Source: Paraburkholderia elongata (GTDB taxonomy: Bacteria > Pseudomonadota > Gammaproteobacteria > Burkholderiales > Burkholderiaceae). From it: a stretch of DNA of 64,000 nt. Under the pieces are notes generated by a model, which saw nothing but the letters and a program-made list of their open reading frames with translations, was not told where the DNA came from and ran no database searches. This document shows positions 44,289-52,718 of this stretch, piece by piece; within the stretch, counting starts at the first letter, position 1; the number at the start of each line of letters is the position of its first letter. Position numbers and translations under genes: made by a program. The stretch spans positions 1-64,000 of the forward strand of contig NZ_WOEZ01000196.1 in the NCBI RefSeq assembly GCF_013177735.1. Reading direction: 5' to 3'.

Positions 44289-44948
44289 TTATTCCGGCGC
44301 TTTGCCGTTTTCCGGCCAGCGGTTTTCGAACACGCACTCGGCGAGCGGCATACGGCTTGCCCAGTGCTCGGTTTCCAGCATCGGCTCGGTGTAGAACTGA
44401 TCGACGTGGCCGAGACACAGGATCGCCACGGGCCGCGCGCCCTCGGGCATATGCAGCAACTGGCGGATCGCGTCGACGTCGAATAGCGACACCCAGCCCA
44501 TTCCCAGGCCTTCCGCGCGCGCGGCCAGCCACATGTTCTGGATCGCGCACGCTACCGATGCTAGGTCCATGTCCGGCAAGGTGCGGCGTCCGAAGATGTG
44601 CCGCTCGCGGCCGTCCATCAGCGCCATCACCAGCAGTTCGCCGCACTCCAGCATGCCTTCCACTTTCAGCTTCATGAACTCTTCGCGACGCTTGCCGAGC
44701 GCATCGGCGGTGGCGAGGCGTTCGCTTTCGACGGTCGCGTGCAAAGCCATGCGCAAAGCCGGGTCGGTGATGCGCGCGATGCGCCACGGCTGCATGAAGC
44801 CGACGCTCGGCGCGTGATGCGCCGCGTCGAGCAGGCGTTGCAGCACGGCAGGGTCGACCGGGTCGCGCACGAAGTGGCGCATGTCGCGCCGTTCGTAAAT
44901 CGCGCGGTAGACGGCTGCGCGCTCGGAATCGTTAAAAGGCTTCGCCAT
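44289..44948 (-). CDS. bluB: 5,6-dimethylbenzimidazole synthase
   Basis: A 219-residue nitroreductase-fold flavoenzyme that converts reduced FMN with O2 into dimethylbenzimidazole, the lower ligand of cobalamin. BluB landmarks are ERRDMRHF near the N-terminus, HHAPSVGFMQPWR and GLGMGWVSLFD. The ATG at 44948 lies inside the 3' end of cobB (17-bp overlap), so the two are co-translated. It is the last gene of cobO-cobB-bluB. Confidence 0.94.
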   Translation of the reverse strand: MAKPFNDSERAAVYRAIYERRDMRHFVRDPVDPAVLQRLLDAAHHAPSVGFMQPWRIARITDPALRMALHATVESERLATADALGKRREEFMKLKVEGMLECGELLVMALMDGRERHIFGRRTLPDMDLASVACAIQNMWLAARAEGLGMGWVSLFDVDAIRQLLHMPEGARPVAILCLGHVDQFYTEPMLETEHWASRMPLAECVFENRWPENGKAPE

Positions 44949-46254
44949 GGAACAGGGCGGCCGTGAAGGCCGGGTTGGAGGGCCAATAAGCATGCATATA
45001 GGTTGCCACGATCGACCCGGCGCGGAACACGGCCTCGCCGGGGGCATCGCTATTTGGCCGGGTGGCTGAACGCAGCGGCGTGAGCGGCGTCGTCAGCTTC
45101 GAATAATGGAAAGTGTGACCGGTCATTGGACCGTGCAGACCGTCGATCTGTTGCATGCCGAGCGCGGTGAAGCGCGTTTGCATTGTGGCATGACCGGGCA
45201 GCAGGCCGAGCATTGGCGTGCTGGCGCCGTGCGTGTCGGTGAGCTGGTCGAGCAGGTAGAGCATGCCGCCGCATTCGGCGACGATCGGTTTGCCCGCTGC
45301 CGCGTGCGCGTGAATCGTTGCGGCACTGCGCGTGTTGCCTGCCAGCAATGGCGCGTGCAGTTCGGGATAGCCGCCTGGCAGGTACAGGGCGTCGGCGTGT
45401 TCCGGCAGGGCTTCATCGGCGAGCGGTGAGAAATAGTCGACGTGCGCGCCGAGCGTTTCTAACAGCGTGACGTTGGCCGGATAGATGAACGAGAACGCGG
45501 CATCGCGCGCAATGGCGATGCGCTTGCCGTCCAGAAGACGCGGCAGTGCTTCTGGCTCGGGCGCGCCGAATTCTACCGGCGGCGGCAATTCAGCCAGCGC
45601 GGTTTGCGCGAGCGCATCGGCGGCGCGATCCAGACGCGTGTCCAGATCGTCGATCTCCGCGGCCTGGTGCAAGCCGAGATGGCGATCGGGCAACTCGATT
45701 TCGTCGTCGCCGGTGATGTGCCCACACCAACGCAGGTTCGGCGGCAACGCCTCTTCGAGCATCTGCGCGTGTCTTGGCGAGCCGACGCGATTGGCGAGCA
45801 CACCGTAGAACGGCACCTGCGGCCTGAATTGCGCGAGGCCGAAGGCGACCGCGCCGAAGGTCTGCGCCATCGCTTTCGCTGAAATCACTGCGAGCACCGG
45901 CACGCCGAACGTGGTTGCCAGATCGGCGCTGCTCGGCGTGCCGTCGAACAGACCCATCACGCCTTCGATCAGGATCAGATCCGCTTCAGCCGCCGCTTGC
46001 GCGAGCAGGTTCCGGCAGGCTGACTCGCCCACCATCCACAGATCGAGCGACAGGACCGGCGCGCCGCTGGCACGCGCCAGAATCATCGGGTCGAGAAAGT
46101 CGGGGCCCGTTTTGAATACGCGCACGCGTCGCCCCAGCCGCCGATGGTAACGCGCGAGACCCGCGGTAATCGTGGTCTTGCCTTGACCCGACGCGGGCGC
46201 GCTAATGAACAGGGCGGGGCACGCCCCAGAGGTCCCTTTAGGGGGCGTGGACAT
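44932..46254 (-). CDS. cobB: cobyrinate a,c-diamide synthase
   Basis: A 440-residue amidotransferase (CobB/CbiA) that amidates the a and c side chains of (hydrogeno)cobyrinic acid using glutamine and ATP. The N-terminal P-loop SAPASGQGKTT belongs to the dethiobiotin-synthase-like ATPase part. The C-terminal glutaminase has its nucleophile Cys in VAECGGMLYL. It sits between cobO (3 bp upstream) and bluB. Confidence 0.94.
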   Translation of the reverse strand: MSTPPKGTSGACPALFISAPASGQGKTTITAGLARYHRRLGRRVRVFKTGPDFLDPMILARASGAPVLSLDLWMVGESACRNLLAQAAAEADLILIEGVMGLFDGTPSSADLATTFGVPVLAVISAKAMAQTFGAVAFGLAQFRPQVPFYGVLANRVGSPRHAQMLEEALPPNLRWCGHITGDDEIELPDRHLGLHQAAEIDDLDTRLDRAADALAQTALAELPPPVEFGAPEPEALPRLLDGKRIAIARDAAFSFIYPANVTLLETLGAHVDYFSPLADEALPEHADALYLPGGYPELHAPLLAGNTRSAATIHAHAAAGKPIVAECGGMLYLLDQLTDTHGASTPMLGLLPGHATMQTRFTALGMQQIDGLHGPMTGHTFHYSKLTTPLTPLRSATRPNSDAPGEAVFRAGSIVATYMHAYWPSNPAFTAALFHGEAF

Positions 46255-46257
46255 CGC

Positions 46258-46863
46258 TCAGAACTCCACGCCGCGCTGCGCTTTCACGCCTTGCTCGCGA
46301 TACGGGTGCTTGACGATGCGCATTTCGGTGACGAGGTCGGCGGCTTCGATCAGCGCGTCGGGCGCGTGGCGGCCGGTCACCACCACGTGCAGCATCTCCG
46401 CGCGCGCTTTCAGCACCGACAGCACTTCGTCGAGCGGCAGGTATTCGTACTTGAGCACCGTGTTCAGTTCGTCGAGGATCACCATCTGATAGTCGCCGCT
46501 CTCGATCATGCGGCGCGCTTCGTCCCAGCCTTTGCGCGCGGTAGCGATGTCGGCGTCGCGATTCTGGGTGTTCCAGGTGTAGCCGTCGCCCATTGTGACG
46601 AAGTCGCAATTGGCGATTGCACCGAGGAAGTCGCGCTCTGAGGTATGCAGCGCGCCTTTGATGAATTGCACGACGCCGAGGCGCATGCCGTGCCCAAGCA
46701 CGCGCACGGCCATGCCGAACGCGGCGGTGGTCTTGCCTTTACCGGTGCCGGTGTTGACGATCAGCAGGCCTTTTTCGACGGTGGCGCTGGCCTGCTTTTT
46801 CTCGTGGCCTTCGCGCCGGCGCTCGGTCATGCGTTGATGCGATTCGGGATCGGTCTTAACCAT
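46258..46863 (-). CDS. cobO: cob(I)yrinic acid a,c-diamide adenosyltransferase
   Basis: A 201-residue ATP:corrinoid adenosyltransferase of the CobA/BtuR type. The P-loop NTGTGKGKTTAAFG is at about residues 37-50, followed by VVQFIKGALHTSERDFL and VILDELNTVLKYEYL. It attaches the adenosyl upper ligand. It is the first gene of the cobO-cobB-bluB unit. Its upstream region is cut off by the prophage: the integrase gene starts only about 185 bp away, so the native promoter or riboswitch may have been displaced. Confidence 0.95.
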   Translation of the reverse strand: MVKTDPESHQRMTERRREGHEKKQASATVEKGLLIVNTGTGKGKTTAAFGMAVRVLGHGMRLGVVQFIKGALHTSERDFLGAIANCDFVTMGDGYTWNTQNRDADIATARKGWDEARRMIESGDYQMVILDELNTVLKYEYLPLDEVLSVLKARAEMLHVVVTGRHAPDALIEAADLVTEMRIVKHPYREQGVKAQRGVEF

Positions 46864-46957
46864 TTTTTAAAAGGTCCGTCTGGTATGGGTTTTAGGCCTG
46901 TAAGCCTTTAAAATCAAGCGTATTGGCTATTTTTCACTGAGTCATAGTGTGCTATTC

Positions 46958-46975
46958 ATAACCATATACGGCTAT
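46958..46975. promoter_or_regulatory. prophage operator site a, upstream of integrase
   Basis: ATAACC-ATATAC-GGCTAT, 16 of 18 matches to the palindrome ATAGCC-ATATAT-GGCTAT. It lies 75 bp before the integrase start and about 95 bp from cobO. Confidence 0.65.
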
Positions 46976-47049
46976 TTAGGTGCTTATATTAATGGGCGGT
47001 GCTTAATTCGGTGCTAAACTTTTCTCCATAAGCACTGGGAGAGCACGAA

Positions 47050-48108
47050 ATGGGGACTATCACACCGCGCACCACGCAGAGCGGCGTAGTGTACACCGCG
47101 CAAATCCGCATAAAGCGGGGCGGAAAGGTCGTGCACAGCGAGTCGAGAACGTTCGAAAGAAAGGCGATCGCGCAGAAGTGGATGAACTCGCGCGAGGCAG
47201 AGCTTCAGCGGCCGGGAGCCCTGAACACCGGGCCCGATCCATTGTTGTCGGTCGTCATTACCAAGTATCTCACCGAGTCTGTGGGATCGATGGGGAAGAC
47301 AAAGCGCCGGGTGCTTGAGATGGTGGCCGCATCGAAGATCGGCAAGCTAAAGTGCAGCGAAGTGACGAGCATTGCGCTTGTGGATTGGGCTAACACGCTG
47401 AAGGGCGGCCCGGCCACGCGTCTGACCTATGTCGCGCACATATCGCCGGTGTTCAAGGTTGCCAATGCGGCATGGGGCTACCCTCTGGAAAAGCAGCAAA
47501 TTGAAGATGCGAAGGTCGTGCTGAAGAAGCTGGGGATAACCGCAAAATCCGCCGAGCGCACGCGCCGGCCGACGATGGAGGAGCTCCGCAAGATCCTCGA
47601 GTATTTTCAAGTGGTGCAGCAGCGGCAGCCCGATGGCATCCCCATGGTGACGCTGATTGTGTTTTCGATTTTCAGCGGCCGGCGCCAAGGCGAGACATGT
47701 CGGATTCTGTGGCGGGATGTGGAAGCTGGCCGCGTGCTTGTGCGGCAGATGAAAGACCCGGAGAAGAAGTTGACGAACAACGTCTACTGCGACCTGACGC
47801 CCGAAGCCCAGCGGATCATCGACGCCCAGCCGCGCACGGACGAACGTGTCTTCCCCTACAACGCACCGTCTGTTTCGACGATCTTTTCACGCGCATGCAA
47901 GGTGATCGGCATCGAGGATCTGACGTTCCATGATCTGCGCCATGAGGCGGCCTCGCGCCTGTTTGAGATGGGGTTGACGATCCCGCACGTCGCCGCGGTG
48001 ACCGGGCATGCTACGTGGCAGAGCCTTCAGCGGTACAGCCACGTGCGGCAGACTGGGGACAGGTATAAGGATTGGAAGTGGCTGGATGTCGTCACGCAGG
48101 CTGCGTAG
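47050..48108 (+). CDS. int: tyrosine recombinase (phage integrase)
   Basis: A 352-residue site-specific recombinase. An N-terminal arm-binding-like domain (YTAQIRIKRGGKVV) and core-binding domain precede the catalytic domain, which retains the active-site set: Arg in SGRRQGE near residue 211, a Lys in the beta-hairpin (QMKDPEKKL), HDLRHE near 295, GHATW near 319 and the nucleophile Tyr in QRYSHV near 328. It mediates integration at the site next to cobO. The start at 47050 has GGGAGAG upstream. Its 3' end overlaps the convergent PrtN-like gene by 17 bp. Confidence 0.94.
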   Translation: MGTITPRTTQSGVVYTAQIRIKRGGKVVHSESRTFERKAIAQKWMNSREAELQRPGALNTGPDPLLSVVITKYLTESVGSMGKTKRRVLEMVAASKIGKLKCSEVTSIALVDWANTLKGGPATRLTYVAHISPVFKVANAAWGYPLEKQQIEDAKVVLKKLGITAKSAERTRRPTMEELRKILEYFQVVQQRQPDGIPMVTLIVFSIFSGRRQGETCRILWRDVEAGRVLVRQMKDPEKKLTNNVYCDLTPEAQRIIDAQPRTDERVFPYNAPSVSTIFSRACKVIGIEDLTFHDLRHEAASRLFEMGLTIPHVAAVTGHATWQSLQRYSHVRQTGDRYKDWKWLDVVTQAA

Positions 48109-48364
48109 AGCTGGAGAGGTTGGCGTGCTCGCGCATTGCAACAGCACGTCGCGAATCCAGATAGGCCGCCAGGTCCTCGATATGGACGAACATAGCGGCT
48201 TTCTGTGACCGGTCGGCAGTGACGACCGGGAAGCCTAGGTCATTGGCGCGCGCGCGCCGATTGAAGATGTCAGCGGAAAGGTGGGGGAAGAAATTCGCGC
48301 GCACCACTTCCGCCGCAAGCAGCGGGGCATTGAACTGCGACTCGAGTCGTTTGAGGGTGGACAT
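48092..48364 (-). CDS. PrtN-like transcription activator
   Basis: A 90-residue protein resembling the pyocin activator PrtN family: FFPHLSADIFNRRARANDLGFP followed by SQKA and VHIEDLAAYLDSR, in outline. PrtN proteins turn on pyocin or phage genes. In many prophages a PrtN-like gene sits beside the integrase, where an excisionase would be expected, so directionality factor is an alternative role. It ends an operon with the two upstream genes (TAATG overlap with 48364-49014). Confidence 0.72.
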   Translation of the reverse strand: MSTLKRLESQFNAPLLAAEVVRANFFPHLSADIFNRRARANDLGFPVVTADRSQKAAMFVHIEDLAAYLDSRRAVAMREHANLSSSTQPA

Positions 48365-49014
48365 TATTCTTGCCCCACTTTTGCAGTTTCGCCGGCGTTC
48401 GCGGCGTTGTTAAATTCGTGTTCCGCACGCCAAGCCGCTGCCTGACGGCGATCAATCTCGCGCTGGCAATCGGCAAGCCATGCCGCGCCCTCATCGGTAC
48501 CGAGCCAGAGCCACAGATGCTCGATGACTTCGTAGTCTGCGATGGAGAGGTCCGGCGCACGTTTCAGACCCCCGCACGAGAATGGGGATGTGTTGAGATG
48601 ATCCGCCGGCGCGAGCATGATTTCGATCGCCCGATAGCCACCATTGACTCCGATCGAGCGGGTATTGTGAATCGCCCACGCCGCGGAGAAACGTCGATAG
48701 GCGCCAGCACCGTCTTTCAGGCGGTCGCCGAGATGGATCACCGAGGCCCCGATATTGCAGCCGAGGTAGCAGGCCCATGATGCGGCGACTGAGCACTCGC
48801 GCTCGCCTATCTCGGGCAACCGGGCGTTGATGATGATTCGCGCGAGTTTGGCCGTGTGACTGGGCTCGTCGACTTCACGAAACTCGACTTCGCTCTGTTG
48901 CAGCTCGAGCCACTTCTCACAGAAAACCTGCTCGCCCATGTGGCCATTGCGCGGGCCGGTGATGGGGCGATGCAAGAGCCATTGTGGATCGAGCGGGAGT
49001 TGACCTTTGTTCAT
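48364..49014 (-). CDS. prophage hypothetical protein, 216 aa
   Basis: Unrecognised. A soluble 216-residue protein with a Trp-rich C-terminal helical part (EHLWLWLGTDEGAAWLADCQREID). It contains several Cys but no CxxC pair. Its ATG overlaps the previous stop as ATGA and its TAA overlaps the PrtN-like start (TAATG), so three genes form a coupled operon behind operator site b. Confidence 0.75.
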   Translation of the reverse strand: MNKGQLPLDPQWLLHRPITGPRNGHMGEQVFCEKWLELQQSEVEFREVDEPSHTAKLARIIINARLPEIGERECSVAASWACYLGCNIGASVIHLGDRLKDGAGAYRRFSAAWAIHNTRSIGVNGGYRAIEIMLAPADHLNTSPFSCGGLKRAPDLSIADYEVIEHLWLWLGTDEGAAWLADCQREIDRRQAAAWRAEHEFNNAANAGETAKVGQE

Positions 49015-49310
49015 GTCTCGCTCGGCTCGGGTATGGTCAGTGGATCGCAGGTATGCGTGGGGACGTCGTCGATCGTTGGCTCGCCACGGATGGGCGTCAG
49101 ACAGTAGTCTTCGATTCCGCCAACGCTGTAGTTAAGCTCTGGAATTGAGATCGACTCTTCCAGCCACCAGAAAGGCAAACCGTCTTGCTGATACAAGCGA
49201 ACGACTCTCACCACACGCCCAAGGATGGCCCTGACTGCGGCATCTTTACCGGGAGCGGAGGGTGGTCGTACGCGAGTTACGATTGCTCGGTCATTGAGTT
49301 TGCAGTTCAC
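49011..49310 (-). CDS. prophage hypothetical protein, 99 aa
   Basis: Unrecognised. A small protein with a basic first half (beta-strand-like RAILGRVVRVVRLYQQDG), then an acidic Pro-rich C-terminus. It starts with GTG at 49310, preceded by AGG. It is the first gene of the operon leading to the PrtN-like gene, with promoter and operator b immediately upstream; the predicted leader is only about 10 nt. Confidence 0.7.
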   Translation of the reverse strand: MNCKLNDRAIVTRVRPPSAPGKDAAVRAILGRVVRVVRLYQQDGLPFWWLEESISIPELNYSVGGIEDYCLTPIRGEPTIDDVPTHTCDPLTIPEPSET

Positions 49311-49326
49311 TGTTTACCTGCCTATG

Positions 49327-49355
49327 AATATGCGTATATGGCTATAGTAATGCAA
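49327..49355 (-). promoter_or_regulatory. prophage promoter with operator site b
   Basis: On the minus strand, TTGCAT (49350-49355), a 17-bp spacer and CATATT (49327-49332). The palindrome-related site ATATGC-GTATAT-GGCTAT (49328-49345, 15 of 18) covers the -10 box and most of the spacer, so a bound protein would block polymerase. Confidence 0.7.
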
Positions 49356-49379
49356 ATGAATACCCTGCGCAAAGCGCTT

Positions 49380-49901
49380 TCAGCCCTGCCGAACCCAGTC
49401 AATCAACGGCGTGTTGTAGCCGAGCATGAGAGGGTGTTTAGGGTCGCCGCTTGACGTGAACCCAAACGTCATTACCGGCTTACCGCTCAGAAGAAAGCGC
49501 GCTTTGATCCAGTCGAAATTGCTCTGGAGTCGACGATCCAGCTTCTTTCTGTCTCCCCAGCAAGGAACAAGGATATCTGCGTCATCAATGATGCTTTTCA
49601 GGTGCATCGGGTTATCCGGGCCATATGGATCGGCCGCCAATCTCAGTCCCTTAACGTCGGTAGAACGGTACGCGAACACATTGCCAACGATGAGCCGCCG
49701 TCCGCCGTTGACCTTCGTGAAGCCGATCCATTTTCGGACGGTTGCATCGTTGATCGTGGCGTCTGCGGTAGACGGGTTGACGCCGAAATAGGCGAACGTA
49801 GGGCCGTCCATGGCGACTTCGCGCTCTAGCCTGTAACGGTAGGTGCCGCAAGTGCTGAAAACTGCGCTGCTGCTCACATTGACGTCAAAGAGGTCATCCA
49901 T
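49380..49901 (-). CDS. DUF1643 protein
   Basis: A 173-residue protein of the DUF1643 family. Signature segments are STCGTYRYRLERE near the N-terminus, FGVNPSTADATINDATVRKW, and GNVFAYRSTDVKGL. The function is unknown; the family is common on phages and plasmids. It is the last gene of a nine-gene minus-strand operon; its first 8 bp overlap the end of the gene upstream. Confidence 0.85.
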   Translation of the reverse strand: MDDLFDVNVSSSAVFSTCGTYRYRLEREVAMDGPTFAYFGVNPSTADATINDATVRKWIGFTKVNGGRRLIVGNVFAYRSTDVKGLRLAADPYGPDNPMHLKSIIDDADILVPCWGDRKKLDRRLQSNFDWIKARFLLSGKPVMTFGFTSSGDPKHPLMLGYNTPLIDWVRQG

Positions 49902-50316
49902 GGCAGCGCTCCGCTACCGCAAGGTCATCGGCATAGTCTGCGGCCGGCGCGGCGAATTCAGCGTCGACGACGTCGGTTTCATCCATCACCGCGATCGTGA
50001 CCGCGACGAATTTAGAGAGTAGGTCTTTTGCTTTCGTCGCGTCGATTCCGTGCATGGCATCCCTAAGACCGACGCCGCGGGCAAGATGGAGGAGAACGTC
50101 GCCCTCCGGAATTTTGGCCGGCGTTTTCTCGGGCGCGGCCATGATCAGCGCGCGGAGCGCTTTCGCCGTGGTCACTTCCTCGTTGTGAATTTGTTGTGTC
50201 TCGCGATCGGCGCCCCAATCGCCGTTCTGCGCATGGCACTGACGGAGGCAATCTGCGTTGTTTTGAATCATTCGTGCGGCGCGCGCGATCAGCGCATGGG
50301 CAGTTCGTGTGTGCAT
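49894..50316 (-). CDS. prophage hypothetical protein, 140 aa
   Basis: Unrecognised. A helical, Ala-rich, acidic-ended soluble protein (MHTRTAHALIARAARM...). The start at 50316 is preferred to an ATG four codons earlier because GAGGA lies 5 nt ahead of it. It lies 8 bp after the preceding gene and overlaps DUF1643 by 8 bp. Confidence 0.72.
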   Translation of the reverse strand: MHTRTAHALIARAARMIQNNADCLRQCHAQNGDWGADRETQQIHNEEVTTAKALRALIMAAPEKTPAKIPEGDVLLHLARGVGLRDAMHGIDATKAKDLLSKFVAVTIAVMDETDVVDAEFAAPAADYADDLAVAERCHG

Positions 50317-50324
50317 ATCAGTCC

Positions 50325-50621
50325 TCAACCCTTACTCTGATGACGCGCCGATGAGATAGCGTTCTTCGCCTTGCGGAACGCCGTTGCCTCGCGAATGTAG
50401 GCAGCATTGCCAAAGTGCTCGCGGTAAGCCGCAGCGCCGGCGAGCGTTGCGGCTTGATAGCCGTCTTCGCCTTTAACAACGATGCAGGACGCGAGGCCGG
50501 CCACGACAAGCGTGTCACGCCCGGACTTGCTCGGGACGTCGCCGTCCCACAAAGGACCGTTTTCGACCAGTGCGACGAGGGTGTCGATCGCAGCGCCACC
50601 AAGTTGTGAAAGGATGCTCAT
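50325..50621 (-). CDS. prophage hypothetical protein, 98 aa
   Basis: Unrecognised. A small soluble protein with a central segment (DVPSKSGRDTLVVAGLASCIVVKGEDGYQAATL in outline) that looks like a winged-helix or small DNA-binding fold, though no clear motif proves it. The C-terminus is basic. Its start overlaps the previous gene as ATGA. Confidence 0.72.
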   Translation of the reverse strand: MSILSQLGGAAIDTLVALVENGPLWDGDVPSKSGRDTLVVAGLASCIVVKGEDGYQAATLAGAAAYREHFGNAAYIREATAFRKAKNAISSARHQSKG

Positions 50622-51628
50622 GATTGGCCTTGTACTGCAGCGGGGAATTCGGGAAGAGGGGAATGTTTCGGCTTTGCTGCCTGCTTCGCGCGGATCTTTG
50701 CGACGGTTTCCGGGACGCTGATGCGCGCGAGCTCAGTTTCGCCTGCCGCGTGCATGTCCAGACCGCTCGCGAGACACAGCGCCGCCAGGGTCACCATTAC
50801 GCCGCCGATCTCCTGATGCAGCTCGCCATCCGGCCGACCGAAGGTGTAGTCGACGAGTTGGTGCGCTTCGCTTCGCGTCATTCCGTTGGCCTGCACTGCC
50901 TCGGTCGCTTCTTCGAAAAACCGGTGATTTCGTTCAATGCCGTCGGTCGCAATCTCGGCGCCGAAGCATTGCAGCATCCATGGCCGCACGCGCGCTTGAA
51001 ATGGTGCCGCTGTACGCAGAGCAGTGTTCTCCGCATTGAGTTCGATGACGCGCTGATTCAACCGCGCCATCTGCTCGTCAAACGGCTGTGTCGCGCTCTC
51101 GAGTCTGGACTCAGCGAGCCGCGCACGTTCGATTGCGCGCTCTGCATCGCCGCCGGCGGAAACAGCCAGTGCCTCCATGTGGCCCACGCGCATGAGCAGG
51201 CCGTCGACCAGTTGGAGTTCTGTCGAGTGAATAGCTTCGTGGCAGCCGGATTCATCGTGCTCTTTCGCGTAGTAAGCAGCGATCGACGCGCGGATCTGGC
51301 CGAGCTTTTCTACCGCTTCCAAGCCCGCGACCAAGCGGGGATGCAATTCGATTACGTCTTGGTCCGGATCGACGATGTTGTTGTGGAGGATCGTGTGCAA
51401 CCCGCCAACTACACGAAACAGGCTCCCGGGCGCGGGCTCGACGATTGCCTCCAGTCGATCGTAGAACGCCCTCAGGTGCTCCCGGTCGTCCGGGTCAAAG
51501 AACGTCGGGTCGTCAGCATCGGTTTCCGGTGTCGATGGGTAATACCCGCTGCCACAGACGTTCTCAATGACGCCGGCCACGGCGAGCGCCGCGTCAAGGT
51601 CTTTCTCTGTTGCTTTCGCCATCTTCAT
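50618..51628 (-). CDS. MazG-like prophage protein
   Basis: A 336-residue protein. The C-terminal third resembles MazG-type nucleotide pyrophosphohydrolases of phages: WMLQCFGAEIATDGIERNHRF, EEATEAVQANGM and LHQEIGGVMVTLAALCLASG in outline, with the acidic EEA(T)E helix expected to bind Mg2+. The N-terminal two thirds is helical and unassigned. MazG-like enzymes hydrolyse NTPs or lower ppGpp, which could affect host state during infection. Start at 51628 with AGAGGA upstream. Confidence 0.7.
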   Translation of the reverse strand: MKMAKATEKDLDAALAVAGVIENVCGSGYYPSTPETDADDPTFFDPDDREHLRAFYDRLEAIVEPAPGSLFRVVGGLHTILHNNIVDPDQDVIELHPRLVAGLEAVEKLGQIRASIAAYYAKEHDESGCHEAIHSTELQLVDGLLMRVGHMEALAVSAGGDAERAIERARLAESRLESATQPFDEQMARLNQRVIELNAENTALRTAAPFQARVRPWMLQCFGAEIATDGIERNHRFFEEATEAVQANGMTRSEAHQLVDYTFGRPDGELHQEIGGVMVTLAALCLASGLDMHAAGETELARISVPETVAKIRAKQAAKPKHSPLPEFPAAVQGQS

Positions 51629-51715
51629 TTCGGGGATCCTCTCCGAAGGCTGTTGCTCCGGGCATGAATAAAAAGGGGCGCCGTGCCGGCCGCCTTACCG
51701 GGGGTTATGGTTTTC

Positions 51716-52141
51716 TCAAGCGAGAACGGCTATCGCGATGCAAGCCCAAATGGCTTTGCAGAGAACGTGGAGAATCTGGTCGGTGTCGAACCCGATCGCG
51801 CCGCGGCACTTCGTGTCGTCAATGACCGCGTGGCAGAGAAGTTCGAGTGCGCCGAGCCACCAGATTCCAGTGATCAACCAAACAACGCCGGCTTGAATCA
51901 GGACGTGAGCACCGAGCGCCTGATACCACGGCACGCCCGGCTGCGGATTGAACCGGTTCTTCGCGCGGGAGAGGAAATCACCCTGAAGCGGATAGTCGGC
52001 GACGACATGGCCGATTAGCAGCGCTGCGAATAGTTGCAATGTGGAACCGATGGCGTAGTGGTCGGCCGGATGGGAAAGCCAGAACGCGAAGATCGCGACG
52101 GCCACGACCGGCGCGGACATGCTGAGATAGAAAGGGCGCAT
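51716..52141 (-). CDS. DUF3307 membrane protein
   Basis: A 141-residue membrane protein of the DUF3307 family, with four hydrophobic segments and the motifs GHVVADYPLQGDFL and LCHAVIDDTKCRGAIG. The conserved His/Asp residues near the membrane resemble metal ligands. Function unknown. The ATG at 52141 overlaps the previous stop (TGATG). About 90 bp separate it from the MazG-like gene downstream. Confidence 0.82.
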   Translation of the reverse strand: MRPFYLSMSAPVVAVAIFAFWLSHPADHYAIGSTLQLFAALLIGHVVADYPLQGDFLSRAKNRFNPQPGVPWYQALGAHVLIQAGVVWLITGIWWLGALELLCHAVIDDTKCRGAIGFDTDQILHVLCKAIWACIAIAVLA

Positions 52142-52440
52142 CAGGCCTTCACCTTTTGAGATTCGAGAATGGAGTACTGCCACGCGTCGACGGCCTCTGG
52201 CGCACGACCGTTCTCAGCCTTGAAGCGATCGCGCCACGCACGGAAGCGCTGGCTCTCCTCGCTATCGGCGCGAATGTCGTTGATCGTTTTCGGGGCTTCG
52301 CTGCGGGTCGTAACAGCGTCGAGTAGTGCGCGGAGGTCGCGCTTATCGACTGCAGTTCGATGCTCCTTCGGCGGTACATACGAAGATTCGTGTACTGGAT
52401 GGAGGGCGTCGTGCAGGTGCTTTATGGCGTCGTTTATCAT
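52141..52440 (-). CDS. prophage hypothetical protein, 99 aa
   Basis: Unrecognised. A charged, helical soluble protein (MINDAIKHLHDALHPVHESS...), with RFRAWRDRFKAENGRAPEAVDAW near the C-terminus, a segment often seen in small phage proteins. The start is fixed by an ATGA overlap with the preceding gene; a longer upstream frame is spurious. Confidence 0.72.
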   Translation of the reverse strand: MINDAIKHLHDALHPVHESSYVPPKEHRTAVDKRDLRALLDAVTTRSEAPKTINDIRADSEESQRFRAWRDRFKAENGRAPEAVDAWQYSILESQKVKA

Positions 52441-52718
52441 GCTGCACCTCGACCTTGCATATACCCGGGCGGGTATTCGTTGTCGTATTTGGCGCGCTCT
52501 TCGACCGTCCAGTGATGCCCAGCGCCATAAACACGCGCCTCGGAAATCGGGACCCATTCATACCGCTGCTTACCGCCCGTGCAGTCGAATCCGATACGTT
52601 CGCCTCGCGAGTTCGTCGCGTACCTGAACACCCGAATGTGTTCCACGCCGCGGATGATCTTGCGATCGCCTACCTTCGCCTTTGGCCGGCGCGGGCCGAT
52701 TGTTATCGTGATTCTCAT
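52437..52718 (-). CDS. prophage hypothetical protein, 93 aa
   Basis: Unrecognised. A small basic protein that looks beta-rich (MRITITIGPRRPKAKVGDRK...VEHIRVFRYATNSRGERIG in outline) with an aromatic, acidic C-terminal half. ATGA overlaps join it to both neighbours. Confidence 0.72.
   Translation of the reverse strand: MRITITIGPRRPKAKVGDRKIIRGVEHIRVFRYATNSRGERIGFDCTGGKQRYEWVPISEARVYGAGHHWTVEERAKYDNEYPPGYMQGRGAA

Noticed and set aside
46890..46925. Hairpin-like AGGC/GCCT with flanking T and A runs as the attL core
   Set aside because: It may be the crossover region, but without the right end of the prophage no direct repeat can be shown.
46864..47049. Cobalamin riboswitch upstream of cobO
   Set aside because: I looked for a B12-box-like sequence on the minus strand and saw none; the space is short and largely phage-derived.
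52440..52475. ATACCCG/CGGGTAT inverted repeat inside a prophage gene
   Set aside because: It lies fully within a coding sequence and does not match the operator family; likely a codon-level coincidence.
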